A DNA stretch of 64,000 nt from Arenibaculum pallidiluteum (GTDB lineage: Bacteria > Pseudomonadota > Alphaproteobacteria > Azospirillales > Azospirillaceae). Numbering within the stretch: the first letter of the stretch is position 1; every line of letters starts with the position of its first letter. A program made the translations under genes and the position numbers. The notes beneath the pieces are model-generated. The model ran no database searches. It saw nothing but the letters and a program-made list of their open reading frames with translations, and had not been told where the DNA came from. The DNA is taken from positions 558,001-622,000 of the forward strand of contig NZ_JAFIQU010000001.1 in the NCBI RefSeq assembly GCF_017355985.1, given 5' to 3'. Positions 35,995 to 43,978 of the stretch are shown in pieces.

Positions 35995-36879
35995 ATGCCT
36001 GAAGCCGCCGAGGCCCGCCTCGTCCTGGACTGCGCAAACCGGCTCGGCGAGGGGCCGGTCTGGTCCGCAGCGCACGGCGCCCTGTTTTGGACGGACATCC
36101 ACGGCCGGCGCCTGTGGTCCTATGATCCCGCCAGTGGCCAGGGGCAAAGCTGGGATGCCCCGGACCGGATCGGCTGCTTCGCCTTCCGCGCCGACGGCAC
36201 GCTGGTCGTCGGCTTCGCCGGCCATTTCGCCTTCTGGGATCCAGTCTCGGGGTCGCTGCGCCATCTGCATCCGTTCGAGCCCGACCAGCCGAGCACCCGG
36301 CTGAATGACGGGCGCTGCGACCGTCAGGGCCGGCTGGTCGCCGGCGGAATGGACGAGAACGAGCCGCACGCCGCCCTTTCCGCAGTATGGCGCCTCAACC
36401 CCGACCTGTCGGTCGAGCGGCTAATTCCCGGGGTTCGGATCTCCAACAGCCTGTGCTTCGCGCCCGACGGGCGCACGCTCTACTTCACGGACACGCCCGA
36501 GCGGAAGATCTGGGCGCATTCCTATGATCCGGCGACGGGCGCCCTGGGCGAGCGTCGGCTGTTCCACGCGCTTCCCCCCGGCCCCGGCAATCCCGACGGG
36601 TCGGTGGTCGATTCCGAGGGCTATCTCTGGAACGCAGAATGGGGCGCGGGCCGCGTCGTGCGCTACGCGCCGGACGGCACGCCCGAGCGGGAGGTGCGGG
36701 TGCCCGCATCCCGCACCACCTGCCCCGCTTTCGGCGGGCCGGACCTGACGACGCTGTATGTCACGACGGCGCGCGAAGGACTGGATGCCGGCCAGCTCGC
36801 GCGCGAGCCGCAGGCCGGCGGCCTCTTCGCGGTCGAGACCGGGATCCGCGGCATTCACGAGCCCCTCTTCGCGGGCTGA
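35995..36879 (+). CDS. SMP-30/gluconolactonase family protein (pentonolactonase)
   Basis: A 294-aa six-bladed beta-propeller lactonase. Metal and catalytic residues appear in LGEGPVW (Glu near the N-terminus), STRLNDGRCDRQG (Asn, Asp) and GNPDGSVVDSEGYLWNAEW (Asp, Asn). It would open the sugar lactone produced by aldose dehydrogenase, the step before the dehydratase. No sugar dehydrogenase gene is in the window. The ATG at 35995 has GGGAGA upstream and is preferred to the ATG seven codons earlier. Confidence 0.88.
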   Translation: MPEAAEARLVLDCANRLGEGPVWSAAHGALFWTDIHGRRLWSYDPASGQGQSWDAPDRIGCFAFRADGTLVVGFAGHFAFWDPVSGSLRHLHPFEPDQPSTRLNDGRCDRQGRLVAGGMDENEPHAALSAVWRLNPDLSVERLIPGVRISNSLCFAPDGRTLYFTDTPERKIWAHSYDPATGALGERRLFHALPPGPGNPDGSVVDSEGYLWNAEWGAGRVVRYAPDGTPEREVRVPASRTTCPAFGGPDLTTLYVTTAREGLDAGQLAREPQAGGLFAVETGIRGIHEPLFAG

Positions 36880-36922
36880 TGCATCCCGCGCCGCATCGCG
36901 CCCCCATCCCCCCGGTCGCCCG

Positions 36923-38002
36923 CTACCAGCCAGCCTCGTAGGCCTTCAGCGCCTCCTCCGCGGCGGCGCGGACCGCCGCGTCCTGGTCCCTGGCGAGCGC
37001 CCCGAGCACCGCGCCCGTGCGCTCGTCGGGTTCGTGGAGAGCGAGCGCTGCCGCGACGGCGAGGCGTACGGACGGCTTCACGTCCCGGGCGAGGCGGCCG
37101 AGAACCGCCACCGCCGCCGGAAGTTGGCCGAGCTGCCCCAGGGCTTCGGCGATGGCCAGCCGCCCCGCCTCGTCCGACCGCTCGGCGACGCGGCCGAGAA
37201 CCACGGCCGTGTCCTCGTCGGCCACGGGAAGCAGCGCCTCGACGACCAGGGGCAGGTCCGAGGGCGTGGATCGCACCAGCAGCTCCTCCAGCGCGCCCTT
37301 GGCCGGCCGGTGGCCGAGCCGTCCGAGCGTGAGCGCCGCAGCGCGGGCGACCGTGCGGTCGGGATCGGTGGCCAGCGGCAGCACGGCCTCCAGGTCCTCG
37401 GGACGGCCGAGCGCCGCCGCCAAGCGGCAGGCGGCCTTGCGCACGCCGGCCTCGGGATGGGCCGCGAGGCCGGGGATCAGCCCTGCCGCGCCGCGATGGC
37501 GGAGATCCGCGAGCGCCGCGACCGCGGCAGCGGTGCCCGCCGGTCCGAAACGCCCCTCCGACACCAGCCCGGCCAGTGGCTCCCCCGCCTCGGCCACGCC
37601 GATCCGGCCCAGCGCGCCGAGCGCCGCCAGCAGCTCGGGAGCGGCCTGGCCGGCGGTCTCGTCCGCGAAGATCCGGCACGCCCGCAGCAGCAGCGGCATG
37701 GCCCGGCGCTCGCCGCGCCGGGCCAGCTCCTCGACCAGGGCGGTCAGGGACGGCTCGGCCGGTGGCCGGCCGTAGAGATGCAGCGTCAGCAGGTCGATCA
37801 GCACGTCGTCCCGCAGCTCGGCGACGCCGCGCGGCGGCGCGGGAGCGCCGGCGGCGCGCGTTTCGGCCGAGCTTCCGGCCGGGTCCCTGCCACTCGGGGC
37901 CACGGCACCTGGAACCGGCCCTTGGCCGTCAGGCGCTGTGCCCTCAGACGCCGGGGGCGTGCCGAAAAGGTCGAACTGGTTGGGATTCTTGCGTCGTGTC
38001 AC
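36923..38002 (-). CDS. HEAT-repeat protein
   Basis: A 359-aa protein. A disordered Pro/Ala/Gly-rich N-terminus (residues 8-60, after MTRRKNPNQFDLFG) leads into at least seven HEAT-like helical pairs from residue 65 to the end, rich in Ala, Leu and Arg with recurring ALGRLG / VRxAxA wording. Such solenoids are protein-interaction scaffolds, sometimes phycobilin-lyase-like. No enzymatic motif is seen. Its partner is unknown. It converges with the lactonase gene, with 43 bp between. Confidence 0.8.
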   Translation of the reverse strand: MTRRKNPNQFDLFGTPPASEGTAPDGQGPVPGAVAPSGRDPAGSSAETRAAGAPAPPRGVAELRDDVLIDLLTLHLYGRPPAEPSLTALVEELARRGERRAMPLLLRACRIFADETAGQAAPELLAALGALGRIGVAEAGEPLAGLVSEGRFGPAGTAAAVAALADLRHRGAAGLIPGLAAHPEAGVRKAACRLAAALGRPEDLEAVLPLATDPDRTVARAAALTLGRLGHRPAKGALEELLVRSTPSDLPLVVEALLPVADEDTAVVLGRVAERSDEAGRLAIAEALGQLGQLPAAVAVLGRLARDVKPSVRLAVAAALALHEPDERTGAVLGALARDQDAAVRAAAEEALKAYEAGW

Positions 38003-38095
38003 GCCGGAAGGGCCGGGAGCGGTCGGATCGTTGCGCCGACCTTAGCACGGCGGGACCGTGCGCCGTCACCGCGCGTGACGCGCCGCAGCGCCGCG

Positions 38096-38470
38096 TCACT
38101 GCGCCGGGGTCAGCGCCGCCGCCACGGCCTGGGCCAGAGCGCCCTCGTCATAGGGCTTCATCAGCCGCGGAAGCGAGCGCAGGTTCTCGGGGAACAGCTT
38201 GGCGTCGTCGTAGCCCGAGGCCAGGATCACGGGGATCCCTCGGGAAACCAGCTGCTCGGCAATGGAATAGCTGCGCTGGCCGCGCAGGTTCACGTCCAGG
38301 ATGGCGGCATCGAGTTTCTCAGTGGCCGCGCGCTCGGCCGCCTCCTCCACCGAGGCGACAGGGCCGACGACCTGGCAGCCGAGATCCTGGAGCATGCACT
38401 CGACGTCGAGCGCAACGAGGCTCTCGTCCTCGGCGACCAGCACGCGGAGATCGGCGAGACTACGTTGCAT
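38096..38470 (-). CDS. Single-domain response regulator
   Basis: A 124-aa receiver domain alone. VLVAEDESLVALD has the acidic pocket, AAILDVNLRG the phospho-acceptor Asp, ILASGYD the switch Thr/Ser region and MKPY the conserved Lys. There is no output domain, so it works by protein contact. Its upstream region holds a perfect EcfG-type promoter, and single-domain regulators are frequent in the alphaproteobacterial general stress response. No cognate histidine kinase is in the window. Confidence 0.9.
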   Translation of the reverse strand: MQRSLADLRVLVAEDESLVALDVECMLQDLGCQVVGPVASVEEAAERAATEKLDAAILDVNLRGQRSYSIAEQLVSRGIPVILASGYDDAKLFPENLRSLPRLMKPYDEGALAQAVAAALTPAQ

Positions 38471-38564
38471 GGCTGGAACGCTCCTGTGCGTCAGGTCCGC
38501 CTCATGACGACTGAAATCAAGTTGGGCGTCAAGCGGTCGGTCCGATCATTCTCCGAGAGTAGGG

Positions 38565-38590
38565 AACGACCCGTCCGAATTCGCGGTTCC
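38565..38590 (-). promoter_or_regulatory. EcfG-type general stress promoter for the response regulator
   Basis: On the minus strand GGAAC (38590-38586) and CGTT (38568-38565) are separated by 17 bp, matching the EcfG consensus GGAAC-N16/17-CGTT exactly. It lies about 95 bp upstream of the response regulator start. On the plus strand the same sequence reads GGAAC (38563) -N16-CGGTT, a weaker match facing the amine oxidase gene. Confidence 0.7.
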
Positions 38591-38616
38591 GCAATACCAG
38601 TGCCGAGGGAGACATC

Positions 38617-39852
38617 ATGATCAGCGTCGAGGTGGCGGTGGTCGGAGCAGGCGCGGCCGGGCTCGCCGCGGCACGCACGCTGCGCAAGCTCGGGATCGCC
38701 ACGGTCGTGATCGAGGCACGGGGGCGTCCGGGCGGACGGGCCCATACCGTCGAAATCGGACAGCTTCCCGCGGATCTCGGCTGCGAATGGCTCCATGATG
38801 CCCGGCGGAATGCCTGGGCTGCCGCCGCGCGCGAGCTTGGCTTCGCCATCGACGCCAAGGAGCCCGAATGGGGAGAGCGGATGGGCCGCCATCAGCTCTC
38901 CCCGGCCGACCGCGCGGAGATGGGCCGAGCCTTCGATGCGTTCTGGGACGCCGTTGCCGCCGCCGGACGAGGTCCCGATGCTCCAGTGGCCGCGGTGCTT
39001 CCACCGGACGGGGCCCGCTGGCGGCCCGCCTTCGATGCGATCACAGGGTTCATCAACGGTGCCGGGATCGACGTGGTCTCGGCGGTCGATATCGCACGCT
39101 ATCAGGCTGAGGGCCCCAACAGGCGCGTGATGGCCGGCTACGGCACTCTGATCGCCCGTCACGCGGACGGGCTGGACGTCGTCTACAGCGCGCCGGTCAC
39201 GACGATCGACCTGTCCGGCCGCCGCTGCCTGGTCGAGACCCCGCGCGGGCGCCTGGAGGCTGGGGCGGTCGTGCTGACGGTGCCCATCGGCGTGCTGAAG
39301 GCGGGGTCGATCCGCATCGTCCCCGGCCTGCCGCCGGCCATCCTGTCCGCACTGGACGGGCTCGACATGGGGCATGTGGCGAAGCTGTTCCTGGAGGTCG
39401 AGGGGCGGCCATGGGATCTCGCCCCCGACACGACGCTGCTGGGCAGCTTCGAGCGGGCGCGGACCGGCTCATACATCGTGGAACCGCTGGGTCGGCCGTT
39501 GGTCGAGGCCTATTTCGGCGGCGAGCTGGCGAGAGACCTGGAGGCCAGCGGCCGGCCTGCACTGGCCGCATTCGCCCTGGACGAGCTGGCCGGGATCTTC
39601 GGCTCGTCCGTGCGCACGGCGCTCCGTCCCGCCGCAGCCTCTTCCTGGGTCGCCGACCCGTGCTCGCTGGGCGCCTATTCCTTCGCCCGCCCAGGCGGCG
39701 CCGATGGGCGCGCGACCCTCTCGGCACCGGTGCTGGACCGGCTGTTCATCGCCGGCGAGGCGCTGCCGGCCGACGCCTATGGCACCGCACACGGCGCCCA
39801 CGACAGCGGCGTTGCCGCAGCGCAGGCGGCAGCGTCCGCGATCCGGGCATGA
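38617..39852 (+). CDS. Flavin-containing amine oxidase family protein
   Basis: A 411-aa FAD enzyme. VAVVGAGAAGLAAARTL at residues 4-20 is the dinucleotide loop, IEARGRPGGRAHT the second flavin contact, and LFIAGEAL with AYGTAHGAHDSG the C-terminal FAD-binding segment. It would oxidise an amine or act as a desaturase-like oxidoreductase; the substrate is unknown. No signal peptide is evident. It is divergent from the response regulator and converges with the phospholipase D gene, with 4 bp between stops. Confidence 0.87.
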   Translation: MISVEVAVVGAGAAGLAAARTLRKLGIATVVIEARGRPGGRAHTVEIGQLPADLGCEWLHDARRNAWAAAARELGFAIDAKEPEWGERMGRHQLSPADRAEMGRAFDAFWDAVAAAGRGPDAPVAAVLPPDGARWRPAFDAITGFINGAGIDVVSAVDIARYQAEGPNRRVMAGYGTLIARHADGLDVVYSAPVTTIDLSGRRCLVETPRGRLEAGAVVLTVPIGVLKAGSIRIVPGLPPAILSALDGLDMGHVAKLFLEVEGRPWDLAPDTTLLGSFERARTGSYIVEPLGRPLVEAYFGGELARDLEASGRPALAAFALDELAGIFGSSVRTALRPAAASSWVADPCSLGAYSFARPGGADGRATLSAPVLDRLFIAGEALPADAYGTAHGAHDSGVAAAQAAASAIRA

Positions 39853-39856
39853 CGGG

Positions 39857-41551
39857 TCAGGGCCGGCGCGGCCCCTCGGAGGCGTGGCGGGCGGGCTGAC
39901 GCGCAGGTTGGCGCTGGGGCTCGCGCGTAACCGGCCGTGCCGCTCCCCTGGGCGTCCGGGAGGCGTGTCCCCGCCCGCCGCGCGGCGTCTCGGCCCCGCG
40001 CCGCGCGCCCAGCGCGGCCGCGAGCACCAAGCCGCCACCGACCAGCAGCATGGCCGCTGCCGCCGTGGTGCCGAAGGGCAGATTCACCTGCCTGCGCCGC
40101 AGATGGGCCGTGATGGAGCGATAGGGGTCGGTCGCGGCCCAGTCCACCAGCAGGCGCGCGAAGGTGTCGAGCTCGCGCGTCGCAAGTGGCCTCAGGCTGC
40201 GTCCCTTCGGCCGCACCAGAGCATCGACGGCGGCGATCATGGAGCCGTGCCGGCGGATCTCCCGAGCCAGGACCTCGGGGCGCAGTCCGAGATGCTCCGC
40301 GATCAGGCGGTTGCGGAAGGCCAGGATCCGGCGGGACAGCGCCTCGGCATCCGGCCCAACCGCCTCGATCGCGAGGTCGCACTCAGTGTCGAAGCCCATG
40401 GAGCGGTTGTTCAGGTTCGCCGAGCCGATGCGCAGGAGCCGCCCGTCGACGATCGTGACCTTGGAATGCACGATGATCGGACCACCGCCCTCGGTACGGG
40501 GCGCGAGCGCGCGGAAACGGCCGTGCCGGTCGTTCTTTCGGAGATGGCGGATCAGACGGTCGCGCGTGGGATCCATCACCGCGTGGTCGAAGTAGCTCGG
40601 GCTGTGCACCGGGCAGACGACCAGCACCTCCGGCCCGTCCGGCTCGCGCAGCCTCCGGGCGAGCGCGAGGCCCACCGGCGTGCAGGCGAAGTACTGGTTC
40701 TCGATGTAGATGCTGCGCTTGGCGGAGAGGATCGCCTCGATGTGCAGGCGCTCGATCTCGCGCACTTCCTCGTAGCCCGGCAGCCCGGGTTCGGTCCGCG
40801 CGACGGCCACGGGGACGTCGCGCAGATAGGGCTCGACCGAGGGCGGCCAGGGATCCGATCCGGCGGGGGTCGGCTGCAGCACCTCGCCCGTGCCGCGGCG
40901 CCAGCGCTCGCGCCAGAGATCGGCCAGGGCCCCTGCCGCCGCCCCGTCCACCATCATCATCACGTCGTGGTGGGGCTCGAACGGCCTGCCGCCGGGCTCG
41001 ACCCGGCGGGGGTCATCGTCCAGATGGCCGTCCGTGTCCCACCGGTCGGCAGCCATGTCCATGCCGCCGCAGAAGGCCAGGGCATCGTCGATCACAACGA
41101 TCTTCTGGTGGTGCGTGCCGCCCAGCGCGTGGTTGGAATCCGCCCGGTAGGCGAGCCGCCCGGGCGTCAGCCAGTCGCGCACGACGAGCGGCACCATGGG
41201 CCGCTGGGCCGCGATCGGGAGCGCCATGTCCCAGTAGAGCACCTGGATCGAGAGATCCGGATTGGCCTCCAGCAAGCGCAGGAAGGTCTCCTCGATCGTC
41301 TCGCCGCCCTCGCCCTTCGGCCGGTCGGGCCGCAGGCGGATGCGGGGGTCGAAATCCCAGCCGATGATGCGGATCGTATGGCGCGCCCGCCCCATCGCCT
41401 CGTAGAGGGCATCGAAGTAGCGCTCGGCATCGACCAGCAGCGCCACCCGGGGCGCCGTCTCGACGCGCCAGCAGGTGTCGCCCGGGCGCAGCAGCCGATC
41501 CGGCTGCCCCGCGCCCGCGGCCGCCCGCGTGTCCGGCACACGAAGATCCAT
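39857..41551 (-). CDS. Phospholipase D-family protein with C-terminal membrane helix
   Basis: A 564-aa PLD-superfamily protein. Two HKD motifs are visible: HHQKIVVIDD at about residue 145 and HSKVTIVDG at about residue 360. The spacing fits bacterial phospholipase D and cardiolipin synthase-type proteins. A hydrophobic stretch near residues 515-535 (AAAAMLLVGGGLVLAAALG) and an Arg/Pro-rich tail suggest membrane anchoring. Likely substrates are phospholipids; transphosphatidylation is possible. No N-terminal signal peptide is seen. Confidence 0.87.
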   Translation of the reverse strand: MDLRVPDTRAAAGAGQPDRLLRPGDTCWRVETAPRVALLVDAERYFDALYEAMGRARHTIRIIGWDFDPRIRLRPDRPKGEGGETIEETFLRLLEANPDLSIQVLYWDMALPIAAQRPMVPLVVRDWLTPGRLAYRADSNHALGGTHHQKIVVIDDALAFCGGMDMAADRWDTDGHLDDDPRRVEPGGRPFEPHHDVMMMVDGAAAGALADLWRERWRRGTGEVLQPTPAGSDPWPPSVEPYLRDVPVAVARTEPGLPGYEEVREIERLHIEAILSAKRSIYIENQYFACTPVGLALARRLREPDGPEVLVVCPVHSPSYFDHAVMDPTRDRLIRHLRKNDRHGRFRALAPRTEGGGPIIVHSKVTIVDGRLLRIGSANLNNRSMGFDTECDLAIEAVGPDAEALSRRILAFRNRLIAEHLGLRPEVLAREIRRHGSMIAAVDALVRPKGRSLRPLATRELDTFARLLVDWAATDPYRSITAHLRRRQVNLPFGTTAAAAMLLVGGGLVLAAALGARRGAETPRGGRGHASRTPRGAARPVTREPQRQPARQPARHASEGPRRP

Positions 41552-41598
41552 GGAAACTCCTTTTGCGCCTGCAACACGCAGAGCCTGCGGACGGTTGC

Positions 41599-41624
41599 GG
41601 AACCCCCCATGGCACGGAAGGGTT
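41599..41624 (+). promoter_or_regulatory. Weak EcfG-like promoter for the Gly-rich lipoprotein
   Basis: GGAAC at 41599-41603 and GGTT at 41621-41624 are separated by 17 bp; the -10 element differs from CGTT at one base. It lies 30 bp before the lipoprotein start. Confidence 0.35.
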
Positions 41625-41653
41625 TAAACGACGACGGATTAGGAGATCCCCGA

Positions 41654-42103
41654 ATGACGCGCGCCTTCCCCGCCGCGCCCGCGCTGTCCGGCCGCGCGGT
41701 CGCGCTTGGACTGCTGGCCGGGCTGTTGGCCGGCTGCGCCGGCGACACCGAGAGCCGTCAGCAGGCGACCGCGGCCCAGACCCGGCTGGTCGGGATGCCC
41801 GAGGCGCGCCTGCTGTCCTGCGCGGGCGTGCCCGAGCGCAGCGCCGATGCGGGCGAAACGCGCTTCCTGACCTATGCCGCGCGCAGCGTGGGTTACGGCG
41901 GCCCCAGCACCTCGGTCGGCGTGGGCGGCGGATCGGGCGGCGTCGGCCTTGGCTTGGGCCTGGGCTTCCCGCTGTTCGGCGGGAGTTCGGGCGGGTCCTG
42001 CGAGGCGACCTTCACGGTGCGCAACGGTGTGGTCCAGCAGCTCCGCTACGGCGCGGGCGATGATCCCGGCCAGTGCTATCGCATCGTCCGGAACTGCCTG
42101 TAG
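41654..42103 (+). CDS. Glycine-rich lipoprotein
   Basis: A 149-aa lipoprotein. The signal ends in the lipobox LLAGC at about residue 28. The mature part has MPEARLLSCAGVPE, a Gly-rich stretch (residues ~95-120, with alternating GVG and GLG) and a C-terminal CEATFTVRNGVVQ...CYRIVRNC. The pattern recalls outer-membrane assembly lipoproteins of the SmpA/BamE-like type, where MPxxxLLxCxGxP is common, but I would not assign it. AGGAGAT lies eight bases before the ATG. Confidence 0.75.
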   Translation: MTRAFPAAPALSGRAVALGLLAGLLAGCAGDTESRQQATAAQTRLVGMPEARLLSCAGVPERSADAGETRFLTYAARSVGYGGPSTSVGVGGGSGGVGLGLGLGFPLFGGSSGGSCEATFTVRNGVVQQLRYGAGDDPGQCYRIVRNCL

Positions 42104-42209
42104 AAGGCGCGGCATCGCTACCCCGGCCGCGGTGCCCCGCCTTCCGAGGGGCGCGGATCCTGCCGCCATGACAGACTGTCGCGGTCGAAGGGAACCGGGG
42201 AAACGGATC

Positions 42210-42638
42210 ATGGGCACGGTGATCGGGCGGCGCGCGCTTCTCGGCACGGCGGTCGTGGGCGCGGCCGCGGCGGCGACGGTGCGCATCGGCACAGCCGCGA
42301 CGCCGATCGGCATGGCGGGCGCCCCTGCCGAGGAGGTGCTGACCCGCCGCCTCGGCGGCCTGCTGACGCGGCGCGCCAGCGCCGTGCGGGTCGGCCGCGC
42401 GTTCCTGGAGATCGAGCCCGGGGAGGCCGATCCGCGGATCCTCGCCCGCGCGCTCGCAGGCGGCCACCCCGGCGGCGCGGCCGCCCTTGCGGGGCTGCCG
42501 GATGCGGATCTCGCGGAGATCGTCGCAGAATCCTGTCGGCGAGACTTCGAGCGTGGCGACACCGTACGCCTGGATGGCTGGGTACTTTCGCGCACGGAAC
42601 TGCGCCTGTGCGCCCTGAGTGCCGTTCCGGGTTCGTAA
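42210..42638 (+). CDS. Secreted protein with Tat-like signal, function unknown
   Basis: A 142-aa protein. GRRALLGTAVVGAAAAATV at residues 6-24 is a twin-arginine-type signal. The mature part contains LDGWVLSRTELRLCALSA at its end, wording seen at the C-terminus of Tat-signal small proteins that accompany GMC-type dehydrogenases. No catalytic residue stands out. It lies 106 bp after the lipoprotein gene and 54 bp before a Pro-rich small gene, all on the plus strand. Confidence 0.6.
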   Translation: MGTVIGRRALLGTAVVGAAAAATVRIGTAATPIGMAGAPAEEVLTRRLGGLLTRRASAVRVGRAFLEIEPGEADPRILARALAGGHPGGAAALAGLPDADLAEIVAESCRRDFERGDTVRLDGWVLSRTELRLCALSAVPGS

Positions 42639-42692
42639 TGACCTTTGGCCGGCGCGGTTGAAGAACCGGATGCGACACAAGGATTGCCGTTC

Positions 42693-42869
42693 ATGACCGG
42701 ACCGGTTCCAACCCCGCCCGAGCGTACGCCGCCCGACCTGCCGCCGCCGGGCCCCGAGCTTCCGGGCGATCCCGCGCGCCCTCCCATGGACGAGCCGCCG
42801 GGCCCGATCCCGGTTCCGCCCATGGAGCCCCCGCCCCCGCCGGAGCAGGTGTCCGGCCCGCGTCCCTGA
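42693..42869 (+). CDS. Proline-rich small protein (58 aa)
   Basis: A 58-aa peptide in which nearly half the residues are Pro, the rest mainly Gly, Glu and Asp. There is no signal peptide and no Cys. AAGGA lies eight bases before the ATG. It is probably unstructured. Its reality rests on the ribosome site and its setting after two other small plus-strand genes. Confidence 0.5.
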   Translation: MTGPVPTPPERTPPDLPPPGPELPGDPARPPMDEPPGPIPVPPMEPPPPPEQVSGPRP

Positions 42870-42940
42870 CACGGGGAAGAGGCGCCATCCTGGCCCGCAC
42901 CCCGGGTCAGGGTGACGCCCGGGGTGGCGCCACTCAGACC

Positions 42941-43504
42941 CTACTCCGCCGCGAGGTCCCGCGTGTCGCGGGCGAACAGCTTCACGATCTCGGCATTGAA
43001 GGCATCGAGGTCGTCGGGCTTGCGCGAGGTGACGAGGCCGCCATCGACGACCACCTGTTCGTCGACCCAGCTTGCGCCCGCATTCTCGAGATCCCTGCGC
43101 AGCGAAGGCCAGGACGTCATGCGGTGGCCCTTCACACCGTCGGCATCGATCAGGGTCCAGGGCCCATGGCAGATCGCCGCGATCGGCTTGCCCGCCCGCA
43201 CGAAGTGACGAACGAATTCGACCGCCTGCGGCTCCATGCGCAACGCGTCGGGATTCATGACGCCGCCCGGCAGGAGAAGGCCGTCGAATGTCGATGCATC
43301 GGCCGCGTCGAGCGCGACGTCCACCGGGACCTTGTCGCCGCGGTCGTGATGGTTCCAGCCCTGGATCTCCCCCGCCTTCGGCGCGACGACACGCGCATCG
43401 GCGCCGGCGGCGCGCAAGGCCTTCACGGGCTCGGTCAGTTCGACCTGCTCGAAGCCGTCAGTCGCAAGGACGGCGATCTTCCGGCCGGAGAGGGATTCTG
43501 TCAT
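42941..43504 (-). CDS. DJ-1/PfpI family protein (type 1 glutamine amidotransferase-like)
   Basis: A 187-aa PfpI/YhbO-type protein. ILATDGFEQVEL-like wording near the N-terminus (AVLATDGFEQVELTEP) supplies the conserved Glu, and AAICHGPW the nucleophile Cys with its His. Such proteins act in protein or nucleotide deglycation and stress survival. The ATG at 43504 follows CGGAG. A perfect EcfG-type promoter lies about 30-55 bp upstream, fitting a stress role. Confidence 0.9.
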   Translation of the reverse strand: MTESLSGRKIAVLATDGFEQVELTEPVKALRAAGADARVVAPKAGEIQGWNHHDRGDKVPVDVALDAADASTFDGLLLPGGVMNPDALRMEPQAVEFVRHFVRAGKPIAAICHGPWTLIDADGVKGHRMTSWPSLRRDLENAGASWVDEQVVVDGGLVTSRKPDDLDAFNAEIVKLFARDTRDLAAE

Positions 43505-43903
43505 TGGCAGCTCCGTTGGTTGCGGATGGCCCCTCAACGGCACCCGCGCTGGATCGTTCCGATCCCGGAAATGGCGGGTCAGGGTGCAGGATATACAGTC
43601 GTCACGGATCCCCCGGGCGCCTTTCCGGCCCGGCCACTCGGACCTTCCTTACAGCATGAAGTCGAAGCGCAGGGGGTAATCCCATCAGCAAGACTGCCCC
43701 GCCTTCGACCTTGCCGGTTAAGGTGAATGGCCGCAGGCTCGCGCCAGTCGGACGGACCGGCTGCCTGTGAGAATTTGCCTTTGGCAATGGCCAGAGAAGC
43801 CTCCAGCAGTCGTAGCAGCCCCTAAATCCCTACAAAATCTATAGAGATTGCCGCTCGGATTTCTGAGTCGAACTGCGTGAAACCCCTGTCAGGAGGTTCA
43901 GCA
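43505..43903. other. Intergenic region between pfpI and the FAD oxidoreductase
   Basis: About 400 bp without a supported gene apart from the EcfG-type promoter at 43536-43560. An AT-rich stretch around 43825-43850 holds the palindrome TCTATAGA (43838-43845) and probably the promoter of the rightward leader peptide and oxidoreductase. Confidence 0.5.
43536..43560 (-). promoter_or_regulatory. EcfG-type general stress promoter for pfpI
   Basis: On the minus strand GGAAC (43560-43556) and CGTT (43539-43536) are separated by exactly 16 bp, a perfect match to GGAAC-N16/17-CGTT. The -10 element is 32 bp from the pfpI start codon. Confidence 0.75.
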
Positions 43904-43978
43904 ATGGCCCAGCACCAATGGTACAACCGGCGCCGCAGGCCGCTCCCCGCCTCCGCCCGCAGGAGAACGGTCCGATGA
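43904..43978 (+). CDS. Possible 24-aa Arg-rich leader peptide
   Basis: A 25-codon frame starting ATG at 43904, seven bases after a perfect AGGAGG. Its stop overlaps the start of the oxidoreductase gene (ATGA). The product has 9 Arg, with RRRR in the middle and RRR near the end, and no membrane segment. The site and overlap suggest a translated, coupling upstream ORF that sets or regulates expression of the next gene. Confidence 0.5.
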   Translation: MAQHQWYNRRRRPLPASARRRTVR

